NCBI RefSeq assembly: GCF_037325665.1
Contig: NC_090261.1
Location: 59,661,589 to 59,725,588 of the forward strand
From: Littorina saxatilis
Lineage: Eukaryota > Mollusca > Gastropoda > Littorinimorpha > Littorinidae
Length of the DNA: 64,000 nucleotides
Reading direction: 5' to 3'
The notes under the pieces are model-generated. The model saw only the letters and a program-made list of their open reading frames with translations. It ran no database searches and had not been told where the DNA came from. Position numbers and translations under genes: made by a program. This document shows positions 9,971 through 19,209 of this stretch, piece by piece (the stretch's first letter is position 1; every line of letters starts with the position of its first letter).

Positions 9971-12610
9971 GTAAATGTGTATCTTCAGATGATAATCTGA
10001 CAAGACTGAGCCAGGTGGAGCTGTAGCTGCTACGCACACACACATACGAACGAACTGAACGCACACACGCATACGAACGAACGCACTATGTATACACATA
10101 CTCTCTCTCTCTCTCTCTCTCTCTCTCACTACAACAGCACCACCAAGAGAAAAGAAACTTCTTCTTCTTCTTCTGCGTTCGTGGGCTGAAACTCCCACGT
10201 GCACTCGTGGTTTGCACGAGTGGAATTTTACGTGTATGACCGTTTTGACCCCGCCATTTAGGCAGCCATACGCCGCTTTCGGAGGAAGCATGCTGGGCAT
10301 TTTCGTGTTTCTATACTGGCCCACCGAACTCTGACATGGATTACAGGATCTTTTTCGTGCGCACTTGGTCTTGTGCTTGCGTGTACACACGGGGGTGTTT
10401 AGACACCGAGGAGAGTCTGCACACAAAGTTGACTCTGAGAAATAAATCTCTCGCCGAACGTGGGGACGAACTCACGCTGACAGCGGCCAACTGGATACAA
10501 ATCCAGCGCGCTACCGACTGAGCTACATCCCCGCCCCCGAGAAAAGAAACAAAAGTTGTTTCCGAATGTTATTCGTAATTTGTGGGGACTAATTTGAAGA
10601 TTTGTGTGAAAATGTGATATTCTTATATATCATATTTTGGAACTGTTTATCTTCAGAGGATGATCTGACGGGCCTGAGCCAGGTGGAGCGACAGCTGCTA
10701 CGGAACACAGACATGGAGCTCACCGACAACAACGTGGTGGACTATCTGCTGGATGTTGAGCAAGACCCCGTGGCTGGTGCAGCTCCTGCTGATAACAACA
10801 ATCACCGCCGCCAGCAAAATCGTCAGCGCCAGTACCATGTAACTATACCAACGATGCTTGATTTTGTAGTGAAAGGTTGATTTTAGTCATTGGTAGGGAT
10901 TGATTTGTATGGACTGTGATGCAGGTAGGATAGCACATGACATTTTGGATAAGAGTGAAGAAGAAAGGGTTAAGAATCCAAGGAGATTTGACAAGTAGCC
11001 TAATGTTTTGTCAGATAAATCGAATGTGTTTTGTTTAACTTCAATTCAGCATACATGTAAGTTGACATGAAGAAAGACGATTTTGTATGATAAGAGGATG
11101 GCGCGTGTGTCTGTCTTTGTGTCTCTATATAGTTGTGTCTGTGGACATGTGCAAGTGAGTCCAGGCGTATCTCACACTATGCGTGTTTCTACAGCCCTCC
11201 GCAAAAGCTAGACCAGGTCGGCCACAAGAAGCAAGCGAGCTGAACGTGCGCAGAAAGAAATGGTGCAGTGGACAGAAGCGGATGACAGACGAAGAAGACC
11301 TGGCAGTGCGGAGACAACGTAGCACCCGAGAAGCACGAGCTCGAGCCAGGAGAGAAGATCGGTCACCAGCAGACAACAAGAGAGAAGATGACTCACCAGA
11401 CGACAGGCACACGCGATCCAAAGAAGACGATCGGTCACCAGTACACAACAAGAAAGGAGATGACTCACCGAAACACAGTGATTCACTGGAACACAAGCTC
11501 GTGCGATCTAAAGCCGAAGAAGATTGGTCCACAACAGACAACAAGAAAGAAGATGGCTCGCCAGAAGACGACCACACGCTAGCCAAAGAAGGAGAACAGT
11601 CACCGGCAGCAGACAACTTTAGAGAAGATGCCTCACCACAAGACAAACTCACGCGCACCGAGGGAAAAGATGCAACGCCAAAAGAAACACACAAGAAATC
11701 CAGAAAAGAAGATGGAGAATATAGAAACACACTTCAACGAGCAAGCAGAGAAAGAAGTCCACCACTGGCATCAGACGCTCCAGAACAAACACTGTCACCA
11801 AGGGACACGCGTAGACGCACCAGTGGAGAAGACGGACCATCAGCAGACAGACATAGAAGGGACGGTGGGCAAACAACAGACACACGCAGAAAACGAGTTG
11901 CAACGTCAGAGGCACGGAGACAAGCCAAAGAAAAAGATGAATCCGACGTAAACAGACAGAGAAGATACACAAGAGTAGATGAAGAGCCAGTAGACACATG
12001 TCTTCGAGTCGGCAACAGAAAGGACAACCCACACGTAGACACAAATACACGAGGCAACAGAAAAGCTAGGTCATCACTGGGAGACACAGTGAGTAATGAG
12101 GATGATGCAGCATCAGTTTGCACACGTCGGCGATCCGGGAGAAAAAATGCTTCAGTGCTAGCAGAAAACTGTAAGGGGGACGGGAAGGAAACCAGCAACA
12201 GAATACTGCGCACCAACAAGAGGAGGTGCTCTTCTATGAACGAACGAGTGTTGGTGGTCCGTAGGGTAAGTCCTGTGTGTCAGTGACAGTGTGTGTGTGT
12301 GTGTGTTGCATGGACTCTTCTGGGACACACACACAGACGTACACACAAACACACATACACACATACACACACACACACAGATACACACAAACATACTATA
12401 TACACACCCATACACTGCCACAACATCCCACTCAGAAAGAGAGAGAGAGACAGAGATAATAGGGACAGAGAGAGAGAGAGAGTGTGTGTGTGGCTGCATT
12501 GATTTGGAAAGTTATATATATTTCGTGTAAAATTTAAAATGTATTGCCATATTCTGTTACAGAGCAAACGCAGAAGACGGCAGTCTACACAATATGTGAT
12601 TTCCTGGTAG
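8093..12610 (+). CDS. Unrecognised charged, SP-rich protein, 6 exons
   Basis: Proposed exons: 8093-8299, 8746-9065, 9336-9465, 10659-10838, 11195-12265 and 12563-12610 (stop TAG). All junctions are GT-AG and phases agree, giving 651 residues. An alternative start is the in-frame ATG at 8202. I do not recognise the family. Residues about 70-176 contain several TP and SP sites (LTPRKLPKL, NSPVTP, LATPAHHF). Exons 3-4 give two short, probably helical acidic stretches (GALRELQMAQDTGLPEMLAL; VVDYLLDVEQDP). Exon 5 (residues about 280-636) is low complexity, rich in R, K, D and E, with degenerate repeats of the type D(R)SPADNKREDDSPDD. The end is basic (SKRRRRQSTQYVISW). Many SP sites plus basic clusters suggest a phosphorylated nuclear protein; that is inference. 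An upstream exon fragment duplicate lies at 9977-10035. Confidence 0.6.
9537..9820. mobile_element. Palindromic MITE, family 2, copy c
   Basis: Starts GAGGCAAAAAAAAAAAATAG then GTGTGGTTACGGTAACATAG; ends GGGTTACTGTAACCACACCT then ATTTTTTTTTAGGCC. Its inner motif is GTGTGGTTAC where the other copies have GTCTGTTTAC, so it is a sub-variant. It lies in intron 3 of the 8093 gene. Confidence 0.75.
9885..9966. repeat. CT-rich microsatellite
   Basis: (CT)n with TTTCTGT interruptions between a MITE copy and the duplicated exon fragment. The long minus-strand open frame across it is a repeat artefact. Confidence 0.9.
9977..10035 (+). pseudogene. Duplicated fragment of exon 4 of the 8093 gene
   Basis: The sequence ATCTTCAGATGATAATCTGA through GAGCCAGGTGGAG to GCTGCTACG matches 10648-10704, the acceptor and first 45 bases of exon 4 of the same gene, at roughly 85% by eye. 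In the exon frame it reads DNLTRLSQVEL then a TAG stop, where the real exon reads DDLTGLSQVERQLLR. The copy carries part of the acceptor but then runs into CA and CT repeats and has no donor. It is a dead local duplication about 670 bp upstream of the parent exon. Confidence 0.75.
10159..10538 (-). repeat. SINE A (tRNA-like head type 1), full copy
   Basis: Flanked by a perfect 12-bp target duplication GAGAAAAGAAAC (10147-10158 and 10539-10550). Read on the minus strand it has a tRNA-like head (GGGGATGTAGCTCAGTCGGT, later GAGTTCGTCCCCACG, as A- and B-box-like parts), a conserved body (TGTACACGCAAGCACAAGAC, ATCCATGTCAGAGTTCGGTG) and a GAAGAAGAAG tail. It is in intron 3 of the 8093 gene, between the pseudo-exon and exon 4. 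Confidence 0.9.
12290..12482. repeat. GT, CA and GA microsatellites after exon 5
   Basis: Mixed GT, CA and GA repeats in the last intron of the 8093 gene, starting just after the exon 5 donor at 12266. Confidence 0.85.
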
Positions 12611-12862
12611 TCGATCCAGTCTTTGAGAGTTTTCTTTTTTAGTCATTTGTTCAGCTTTCGTTACGGCTGAGCTCATATCATTAACGAAATCTTGAGTCAA
12701 CTGAATCGTTATTACAATCATACTTCTGTTCTTCTGTGGTCACGAGAATGATGTTAGAGATGTGTTGATCAGCAGTGCTGAAAAACTGTTAAGTTTCTTT
12801 GATTAAAAATTTACAAATAATGTTTGTTATGGTTTCTGCAACAGTACCACTGTACGTATATT

Positions 12863-13085
<223 letters not shown>

Positions 13086-13174
13086 ATGCATCTTAAAATG
13101 TCTTATTGGTTGCTTGACATGTCAATTATGGTAAATATGTCATTTGTACTATTGTTAAACTTATCTTTTATTTC

Positions 13175-13306
13175 TTCTTGTTTGTTACCCCTCAATGGGC
13201 GAGGGCCGGATGAAAAGAAGCATGTATGCATTGCTTATTCTGTCACCCTCGTAAAATAAATTTCAATTCAATTCAATTCAATTCAATTCAATTCAATTCA
13301 ATTCTC
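13175..13306 (+). repeat. LINE 3' tail with (AATTC)n end
   Basis: Ends GCTTATTCTGTCACCCTCGT AAAATAAATTT followed by about eight ATTCA units. A conserved 3' UTR ending in a short tandem repeat is typical of severely 5'-truncated non-LTR retrotransposons. No reverse transcriptase remains. Confidence 0.55.
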
Positions 13307-13580
13307 TCTCTCCGAGTCTCTCTCGCTGTCTCTCCCCCGCCCACCATCTCTCTCTCCCTCCCAGCTCCCTCTCTCTCTCTCTCTCTCTCTCGCTCTCTTC
13401 TGTCACACGTACTCTCTATGTGGTTCTAAGTGTGACTGCGTGTGTGTGTGTGTGTGCGTGCATGCCTTCGTGTCTTTGTGTGTGTCACTCGGTGTGTGTG
13501 CTTGCGTGAGTATGTGTGTCGGTGTGCAAGCCGGTGCGCAACTCGGAGTGTATACATGTGTGTGCGTGTGTCACGTGTGC
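13306..13580. repeat. CT and GT microsatellite region
   Basis: CT-rich to about 13400 (with CCCC interruptions), then GT-rich 13436-13575 with degenerate units. No gene. Confidence 0.8.
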
Positions 13581-13639
13581 TAAATCCCCACATCACTTTA
13601 AAGACAAACTTAACTGATGAGCTGATATTATAAGATGTT

Positions 13640-13802
13640 TGGTGGCTTGTTGACAGACCAGCTTTTTTGGTCCAAGGGGACCATAATTATCGTCTTTTGT
13701 TTCATCTTTATCGACCAAGGCCGCGGTTGATAAATATGAGACAAAAGGCGATATGCTCCCCGAGGACCAACAACAAAATGCTGGTCTGACGACAAGCCAC
13801 CA
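13640..13802. mobile_element. Short TIR element (TGGTGGCTTGTTGACAGACC)
   Basis: Left end TGGTGGCTTGTTGACAGACC and right end GGTCTGACGACAAGCCACCA are inverted copies; a further inner inverted pair (GGTCCAAGGGGA against TCCCCGAGGACC) is present. At 163 bp it can fold almost completely. Non-coding. Confidence 0.75.
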
Positions 13803-13860
13803 CTGAAACATCGTTTTTGTCATCATTTTGGTTGTGCAACAAAATGCACAATAACCCACA

Positions 13861-14480
13861 GGGAGACGAATTTTTAGAAGCCAACTCCGGGCCAGAAAGC
13901 ATCGTCACAGTGAGCAGCTCGAGATAACACGTCAACCTTGTATGTGACGTCAAACGTAGCTTGTTGACGCTTTTCTTCCAGTCTGAAAATGTACAGAGCT
14001 GCGATCATACGTGTGAGTTCAGTGAGTGTTGAGCATATTTCTTTTCTTTTTAAGTGTTTATGACTTTTCGTTGTGGATTTTGCGATTACAGAGATAAGTT
14101 GCAAATTGACCATGAGTCGCCGCGGTAATTATCAACATTGATTGGGTCTTTGAGTTTGAGAGTGAATGCTTACAATCGTTGTCCTCGGAAACACAAATCC
14201 AAAGCCGCGATGGTTCCACACATCAAACAATCAGCCTGATTGGCTTTTACTTTGACAATCCACGTTTCACCTGAAAGCTCAAACCCATTCACCACCTCGA
14301 TTTATTGCATGGGGAACATGAGATTTATTTCCCAGGTCCGTCGCGATATAACCTTGAATGGTTGAAAACGACGTTAAACACCAAATAAAGAAAGAAAGAA
14401 AGAAATTTCCCAGGTGTTTTGTGAATGAAAACTCGTGAAAATGATGTGGCCCGGAGTTGGATTCTAAAAATTCGTCTCCC
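13861..14480. mobile_element. TIR element (GGGAGACGAATTTTTAGAA)
   Basis: GGGAGACGAATTTTTAGAAG then CCAACTCCGGGCC at the left; GGCCCGGAGTTGG then ATTCTAAAAATTCGTCTCCC at the right: a 33-bp nearly perfect inverted repeat. A SINE C 3' fragment sits inside at 14333-14405. No transposase is seen. Confidence 0.8.
14333..14405 (+). repeat. SINE C 3' fragment
   Basis: GGTCCGTCGCGATATAACCT, then GGTTGAAAACGACGTTAAAC and a GAAAGAAAG tail: the 3' end only of the family found at 26697, 36008 and 40474. Confidence 0.8.
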
Positions 14481-14581
14481 TACATGAAACCAGTCTCAAG
14501 GCAGGGCTACTGTGGAACAGCTTTTATGCCAGCCTTCATCCCTCTTTTTGAAATAAAGATTTTTTAAGTCGTCATTATGAG

Positions 14582-16500
14582 TAGGGGAGGGTGGGGCAGG
14601 TAGGGTCAGGGGCAGGTTGGGTCACCTTGAATAACTCTCACAATTGAAAAGATATTCCCGTTTCGTTTCCGATCTATGTTTTGAATGTCCCAGTGCGTCC
14701 CTATCGCCAATTTGTTTGAATGGTAGTGATGTGCAAGTATGGATCCGGTGGTTTCACCATGAAATTTGACAGTAAGTGACTTTTTTGACTCTCATACTTT
14801 TTGTTCTATACGTGGATTAACAGGGTGCTCATGGATGATATCTTTAGTATACACACCTGATTCATTTTAGAAGTGAATTGTGCTGTTTAAATTCGTATTT
14901 AAATTGAATCGAAACGTAACAGACCGATTTCTTTGTGCACCCTGTGCGGGGCAGGTAGGGTATGGGCAGGTTGGGTCAGTGACTCGACCTGCCCCGTCAT
15001 TACCCAACCTGCCCCTTCTTTACATATAGAGAATACTACATGGCTTGCTGTGTCGTACCAGATTTACACGAGGTTTTTTAATTTAATATTGAACTGCGAG
15101 CTAAAGCCATGTAGTATTCTGTTTATCCTACATATTTTACTTACGTGTATTTAACTGAAAATGTCCTGCAGTCGAGGCATTGTAAAAGCTGGTTGGCCTT
15201 GAGACCTGGGTCAATGATCGGTACTTGCAATCTGAACACAGCTGCCTGTCCAGACACTGACCTTCTTACCCGGGGTCAATGACCGAGTTTTTATATGAGA
15301 GGAAAGTCTCTGAAGGATTGGTCAGCGCAGAATAAGATAAGAGAGGGGTTGAAGTGAATAGCGCAAAGAGGGGGGAGGGAGGGGGGTAGTAGCTATTTTG
15401 ACTGCTGATGCAATCGCCAGCGGCTCGTGGCACTGGAGGGGTGGTGACACGGTCAAGTGAGGCGGAGAGGGGTAGCTGTCTAGCCACTGTGTCTGGCCTT
15501 GATTGGTGGTAGTCCTGAGTCCTTCTCAAAGTGGGGGGGGGGGGGGATGAGTGGGCAGTAGAGAAGTGACAGACGACTTTGTGCTTCAGCGAAATTTGAA
15601 CCCGCACGGCGGGCGATTTCAGCAGAATTTCGAACCCGCCCGACGCGATTTGAACCCGCCGGGGGCGATCGGGCGACCGCCAATATTCAGCCCTGTAAGC
15701 AGTGGAAAAACAGGTCCCTGCCAGACTTGCTTGACATGACCTCATTTACATGATATACACACGTGTGATTTGAACGATTATTATCTCACGAGTGTCTCTC
15801 TCACGTAAGTAGGATAAATTTGTTATTGCATGAAATATGAATCATAGGTGAATTTGTTTGTATGTACGCGCGCGATTGTGTGTTGATGGGTGCGTGTATT
15901 TCATGTGTATGAGTTATAAATATTGTTTGTGTTACAGAATGACAGGTTTTGTTTATTGCAACAGCAACGGCACCATTTGTATTCAACCCTGACCTCTTAT
16001 TTCAGTTATGTTTTTAATAACAACACGCACAGATGCGAAGTTATGTTATTTTCCATTGATGTTTTTTAATATTATTTTTTGCTTCGTGTTTGTTTTTGGT
16101 AAGTTGTTACTATTGGCAATTTTCTTGTTCTTCTTTGTTTGGTTGGTTGTTTTCATATCTCAATTATATACACGGGTTAATTGTGGTATCGTTCAGCTAG
16201 TCAATTTATTAATTTACCTTTATTTTGGCAGGATAATAGCTGTTTTTCTCAAGTTGACCCAACCTTCCCCACAGGGGTACCCAACCTGCCCCGTGGTGGG
16301 GCAGGTTGGGTATTTTGGGTGACCTTTTTATTTATCGTTTATCTCTCATGATTAGAACGATTTATTTTCGAATGTTGAATTATTGTATTGCAAAAGGATT
16401 AAAGTTTTCTTAAAAAGTTGTTTGAAATGTTTTCACTGGTTAATCTTTGAATGAGAGTGAAAAAGGATTTTTTTGACCCTACCTGCCCCACCCTCCCCTA
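14582..16500. mobile_element. 1.9-kb TIR element with GGGGCAGGTTGGGT repeats
   Basis: Starts TAGGGGAGGGTGGGGCAGGT and ends ACCTGCCCCACCCTCCCCTA, an inverted pair with TA at both edges. The phrase GGGGCAGGTTGGGT(CA) or its complement recurs near 14600, 14620, 14950, 14965, 14985, 15000, 16275 and 16300, some as head-to-head dyads (CCAACCTGCCCC GTGGTGGGGCAGGTTGG). I found no transposase; the interior at 15200-15760 may be a further insertion. Non-autonomous. Confidence 0.7.
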
Positions 16501-16579
16501 ACACTCGGACTGACAACACGCTTGCTAGTAGTACCCATGAGTGATCGAGGATCCACTACCCGTCATGGGAAACTACTCC

Positions 16580-16700
16580 TAGCTCACCAACCGGAAGTAT
16601 GTCAATCCAGAATGGCGGTCTTTTCGACAACGACTCAATGTTTTTGAGCTATGTATAAAGGCATTACATGGAATTATTTCTGTCATCTTATTGGTAAGTT
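16580..16700 (+). promoter_or_regulatory. Candidate promoter and first exon upstream of MIS18BP1
   Basis: Contains ACCGGAAGT (ETS-type site) and, about 20 bp on, AGAATGGCGGTC (YY1-type site), a pairing common at TATA-less housekeeping starts. About 80 bp downstream a good donor (TTATTG/GTAAGTTG, GT at 16693) could splice a non-coding leader to the MIS18BP1 acceptor at 19186. This is inferred; the same start could serve the small open frame at 16757. Confidence 0.4.
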
Positions 16701-16756
16701 GCTTTTGTTGCATTGTTTTTCTTTACAGAAACCGTCTATAGCTATATGTATTATTT

Positions 16757-17005
16757 TTGATAATGAGCTACATTGCGAAAAGTCTGCGAAAGAGCTGCAA
16801 GTGCTTCAAGTTTTCAACATCTGGCCCTGGAACTGCAAGTTTGTCATTTTGCGCAGAACGGATAAATCATAACACTGAGCTCTGTTACTCAATAGAGGGA
16901 ATTCATTCTACATCCACTGTATGTGTTCTAGCTGTAAGAAGAGGTCGTCAAACTTTCTTTAAAATTGCAGCCAAATACGTCGATTTATGGGCTATCAACC
17001 ACTGA
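16757..17005 (+). other. Unassigned 82-residue open frame
   Basis: Begins at an ATG and ends TGA; the product is basic at first (SYIAKSLRKSCKCFKF), then has RRGRQTFFKIAAKYVDLWAI. It has no repeat character, is preceded by a plausible acceptor (TTTCTTTACAG at about 16728), and lies just after promoter-like motifs. I do not recognise it. It may be a short exon, a small protein or chance. Confidence 0.25.
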
Positions 17006-17611
17006 ACCAGGGTGTCTCCCCTTCTTCTTCTTCTTCCGTAGAGGACTGGGTTCTTGCGAACGTCTCAGTCTCCCCGTATGCGTTCCCTGGAAGTGGAACC
17101 CGGCCAGCTTTCACTGTTTCACTTTCAGTTAGACTTACAGTTTTTCCCCCTTGGCAGTTCCGAGTTCGCCAGTCTGACCAGTATGTGGATGACTATTCAG
17201 TATTTACAGTAAACTAACTTATCACTCGCAGATCTTCATTCGTTATGGGTGAAATTTACTATAAATTATAGTATAATTTGCTCAGTTTTGCTCTACAAAT
17301 TTTCTTTCAATCAATGTGTCGTGTGTGAATTACTCAGTTTGTTGTTATTTGTTAAGTAGTACATGTATACATGTAGTAGTTTAGGACTAGCAGTAGCATT
17401 ATCGCCTAGGCCTCGCGGCCCATAAGTTATCCCATTCTTTGGTTGCGTACAAATACTACAATTGGAGTTTAATTTCTTTACTCATCAAATTCAAGTCAAT
17501 TAATCTTTCTAGTAATTTTGTGGACTTGTCCAGGAGATTTTTTAAATTGTTAGTACTTGATGCAATTTTGAAGAGGATTCCATAACAATGCCACCCTGTT
17601 AGTGTTACTGT

Positions 17612-17677
17612 TGTTACTGAACTTCTTTTTCGTTCATGGGCTGAAACTCCCATGTTCACTCATGTTTTTGCGGTTAC
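17612..17677 (-). repeat. SINE A tail fragment
   Basis: Matches only the last part of SINE A on the minus strand (CTTTTTCGTTCATGGGCTGA, then AACTCCCATGTTCACTCATG). Confidence 0.65.
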
Positions 17678-18166
17678 ATGCCTACTGGCCGAAAACCTAC
17701 TGGCTGAAAAACTTCATATCGATGTCGTCGTTGTGGAATTCTGGCGTGGCTCGATTCTTGGCGGTTTTGATGTTTTTGTGATTTAGATTAACTTCATTAA
17801 GTTATTCATTCTCCATGAGAAATATTCCCTCAAATACGCCAACATTCCAAAACGACTTCAATACTATGAAGATGTGTATGTTTGTGTGTGTGTGTGCATG
17901 TGTGTGTTCTTACTATTTGCGAATATTGGCAATAATAGGTTGCTATCACGCACGTACGAACACACACTAGCGTACAAACACACACATATAGTGACATACA
18001 CACACACACACACATTTTAGTGTATTGTGCGCAATCTAACTTGCCCACACATACAAACACACACAGTGACACACACACACACTCACGCATGTATTCAGAC
18101 ATATGTAGTTTTTCGGTCGGTAGGGTTTCGGCCAGTAGGGTTTCGGTCAGTAGGGATGACACTGTT

Positions 18167-18690
18167 TTTGCACGAGTGGGTTTTTAGTTTTTACGTGTAT
18201 GACAGCTTTTACCCTGCCATGCAGGCAGCAAACACCGATTTCGGGGGAAGCATGCTGGGTATTTTCGTGTTTCAGCAACCCACTAAACTCTGACATGGAT
18301 TACAGGATCTTTTCTGTGCGCACTTGGTTTTGTGCTTGCGTGTACACACGAAGCGAGATAAGGCACTAGCAGGTCTGCACATTAGTTGACGTGGGAGATC
18401 GGAAAAATCTCCACCCTTAATAATAATAATAATAAATGAGCATTTATATAGCGCAACATCATAACTTTACAATTATGCTCTTTGCGCTTGACACATTTAA
18501 AATTAAAACACAGTTATACAAGCATTTACATCTACATTAAAAGTAGTGAGAGGTCACGTCAGCTGTGTCAATCCCCGCTCATGAACACTACTCCTTAACC
18601 CACCAGGCGGCCGGGATTTGAACTCCCAAACTTCCGATTAGGAATAGGAGGCCGATGTCTTATCCACTAGGCCACTGCGCCCGTCACTGT
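18167..18690 (-). repeat. SINE A (head type 2) split by another repeat
   Basis: Minus-strand SINE A body at 18167-18415, then an inserted repeat (AATAATAATAATAAATGAGC, then ATTTATATAGCGC and so on, about 18418-18590), then the tRNA-like head (on the minus strand GTGGCCTAGTGGATAAGACA with a B-box-like GTTCAAATCCCGG). The head is type 2, as at 37368, not type 1. Confidence 0.75.
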
Positions 18691-18922
18691 TACTCACCTA
18701 CTGAACGTCTTTTTTCTCATGTTGATATTACAGTGTTGTATAAAGATTTTTTTTGCGAGTTTCTTGTGCACTTAAACTTTCGAGGTGAACAAATTTGTCC
18801 AGGGTCAATGTCCACCAAGTTATTAAAAATTGTGTAAGTTTCAATCAGGTCACCTCTGATTCTTCTACCGTTATGTGAATATAAATTAAGATACCTCACC
18901 CTCCTGGTTTTAAAACTAAAGC

Positions 18923-19149
18923 TAAGGCCAAAAAAAAAATAGGTCTGTTTACGGTAACATAGGCCAAAAAAATAGGGTCGGTAGGTCGGGATTTTTTTTT
19001 TTTTTCTCCAAAAACCCATATTTTTACGTTATTTTGCAAAAAAACAAGATTTTTTTTTTCCCAAATGCCAAAAAAAAGTCTAGGGTCGCGCAAAAAAATA
19101 GGGTCGGTTGGGTTACCGTAAACAGACCTATTTTTGGGGGGGGCCTAAT
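18923..19149. mobile_element. Palindromic MITE, family 2, copy d
   Basis: TAAGGCCAAAAAAAAAATAG then GTCTGTTTACGGTAACATAG at the left; GGTTACCGTAAACAGACCTA then a G run and GGCCTAA at the right. It ends only about 37 bp before the acceptor of the MIS18BP1 start exon (AG at 19185-19186). Confidence 0.75.
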
Positions 19150-19209
19150 AAAAAACCTTGTGAACTAATGTTTTCCTCACTTCCAGGTATCAACTATTTT
19201 CCTGTCTAA

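Noticed and set aside
16008-16322. Hydrophobic 104-residue frame resembling a membrane protein
   Set aside because: It lies inside the 14582-16500 TIR element, in T-rich DNA, and ends in its GGGGCAGGTTGGGT motifs; T-rich codons give false hydrophobicity.
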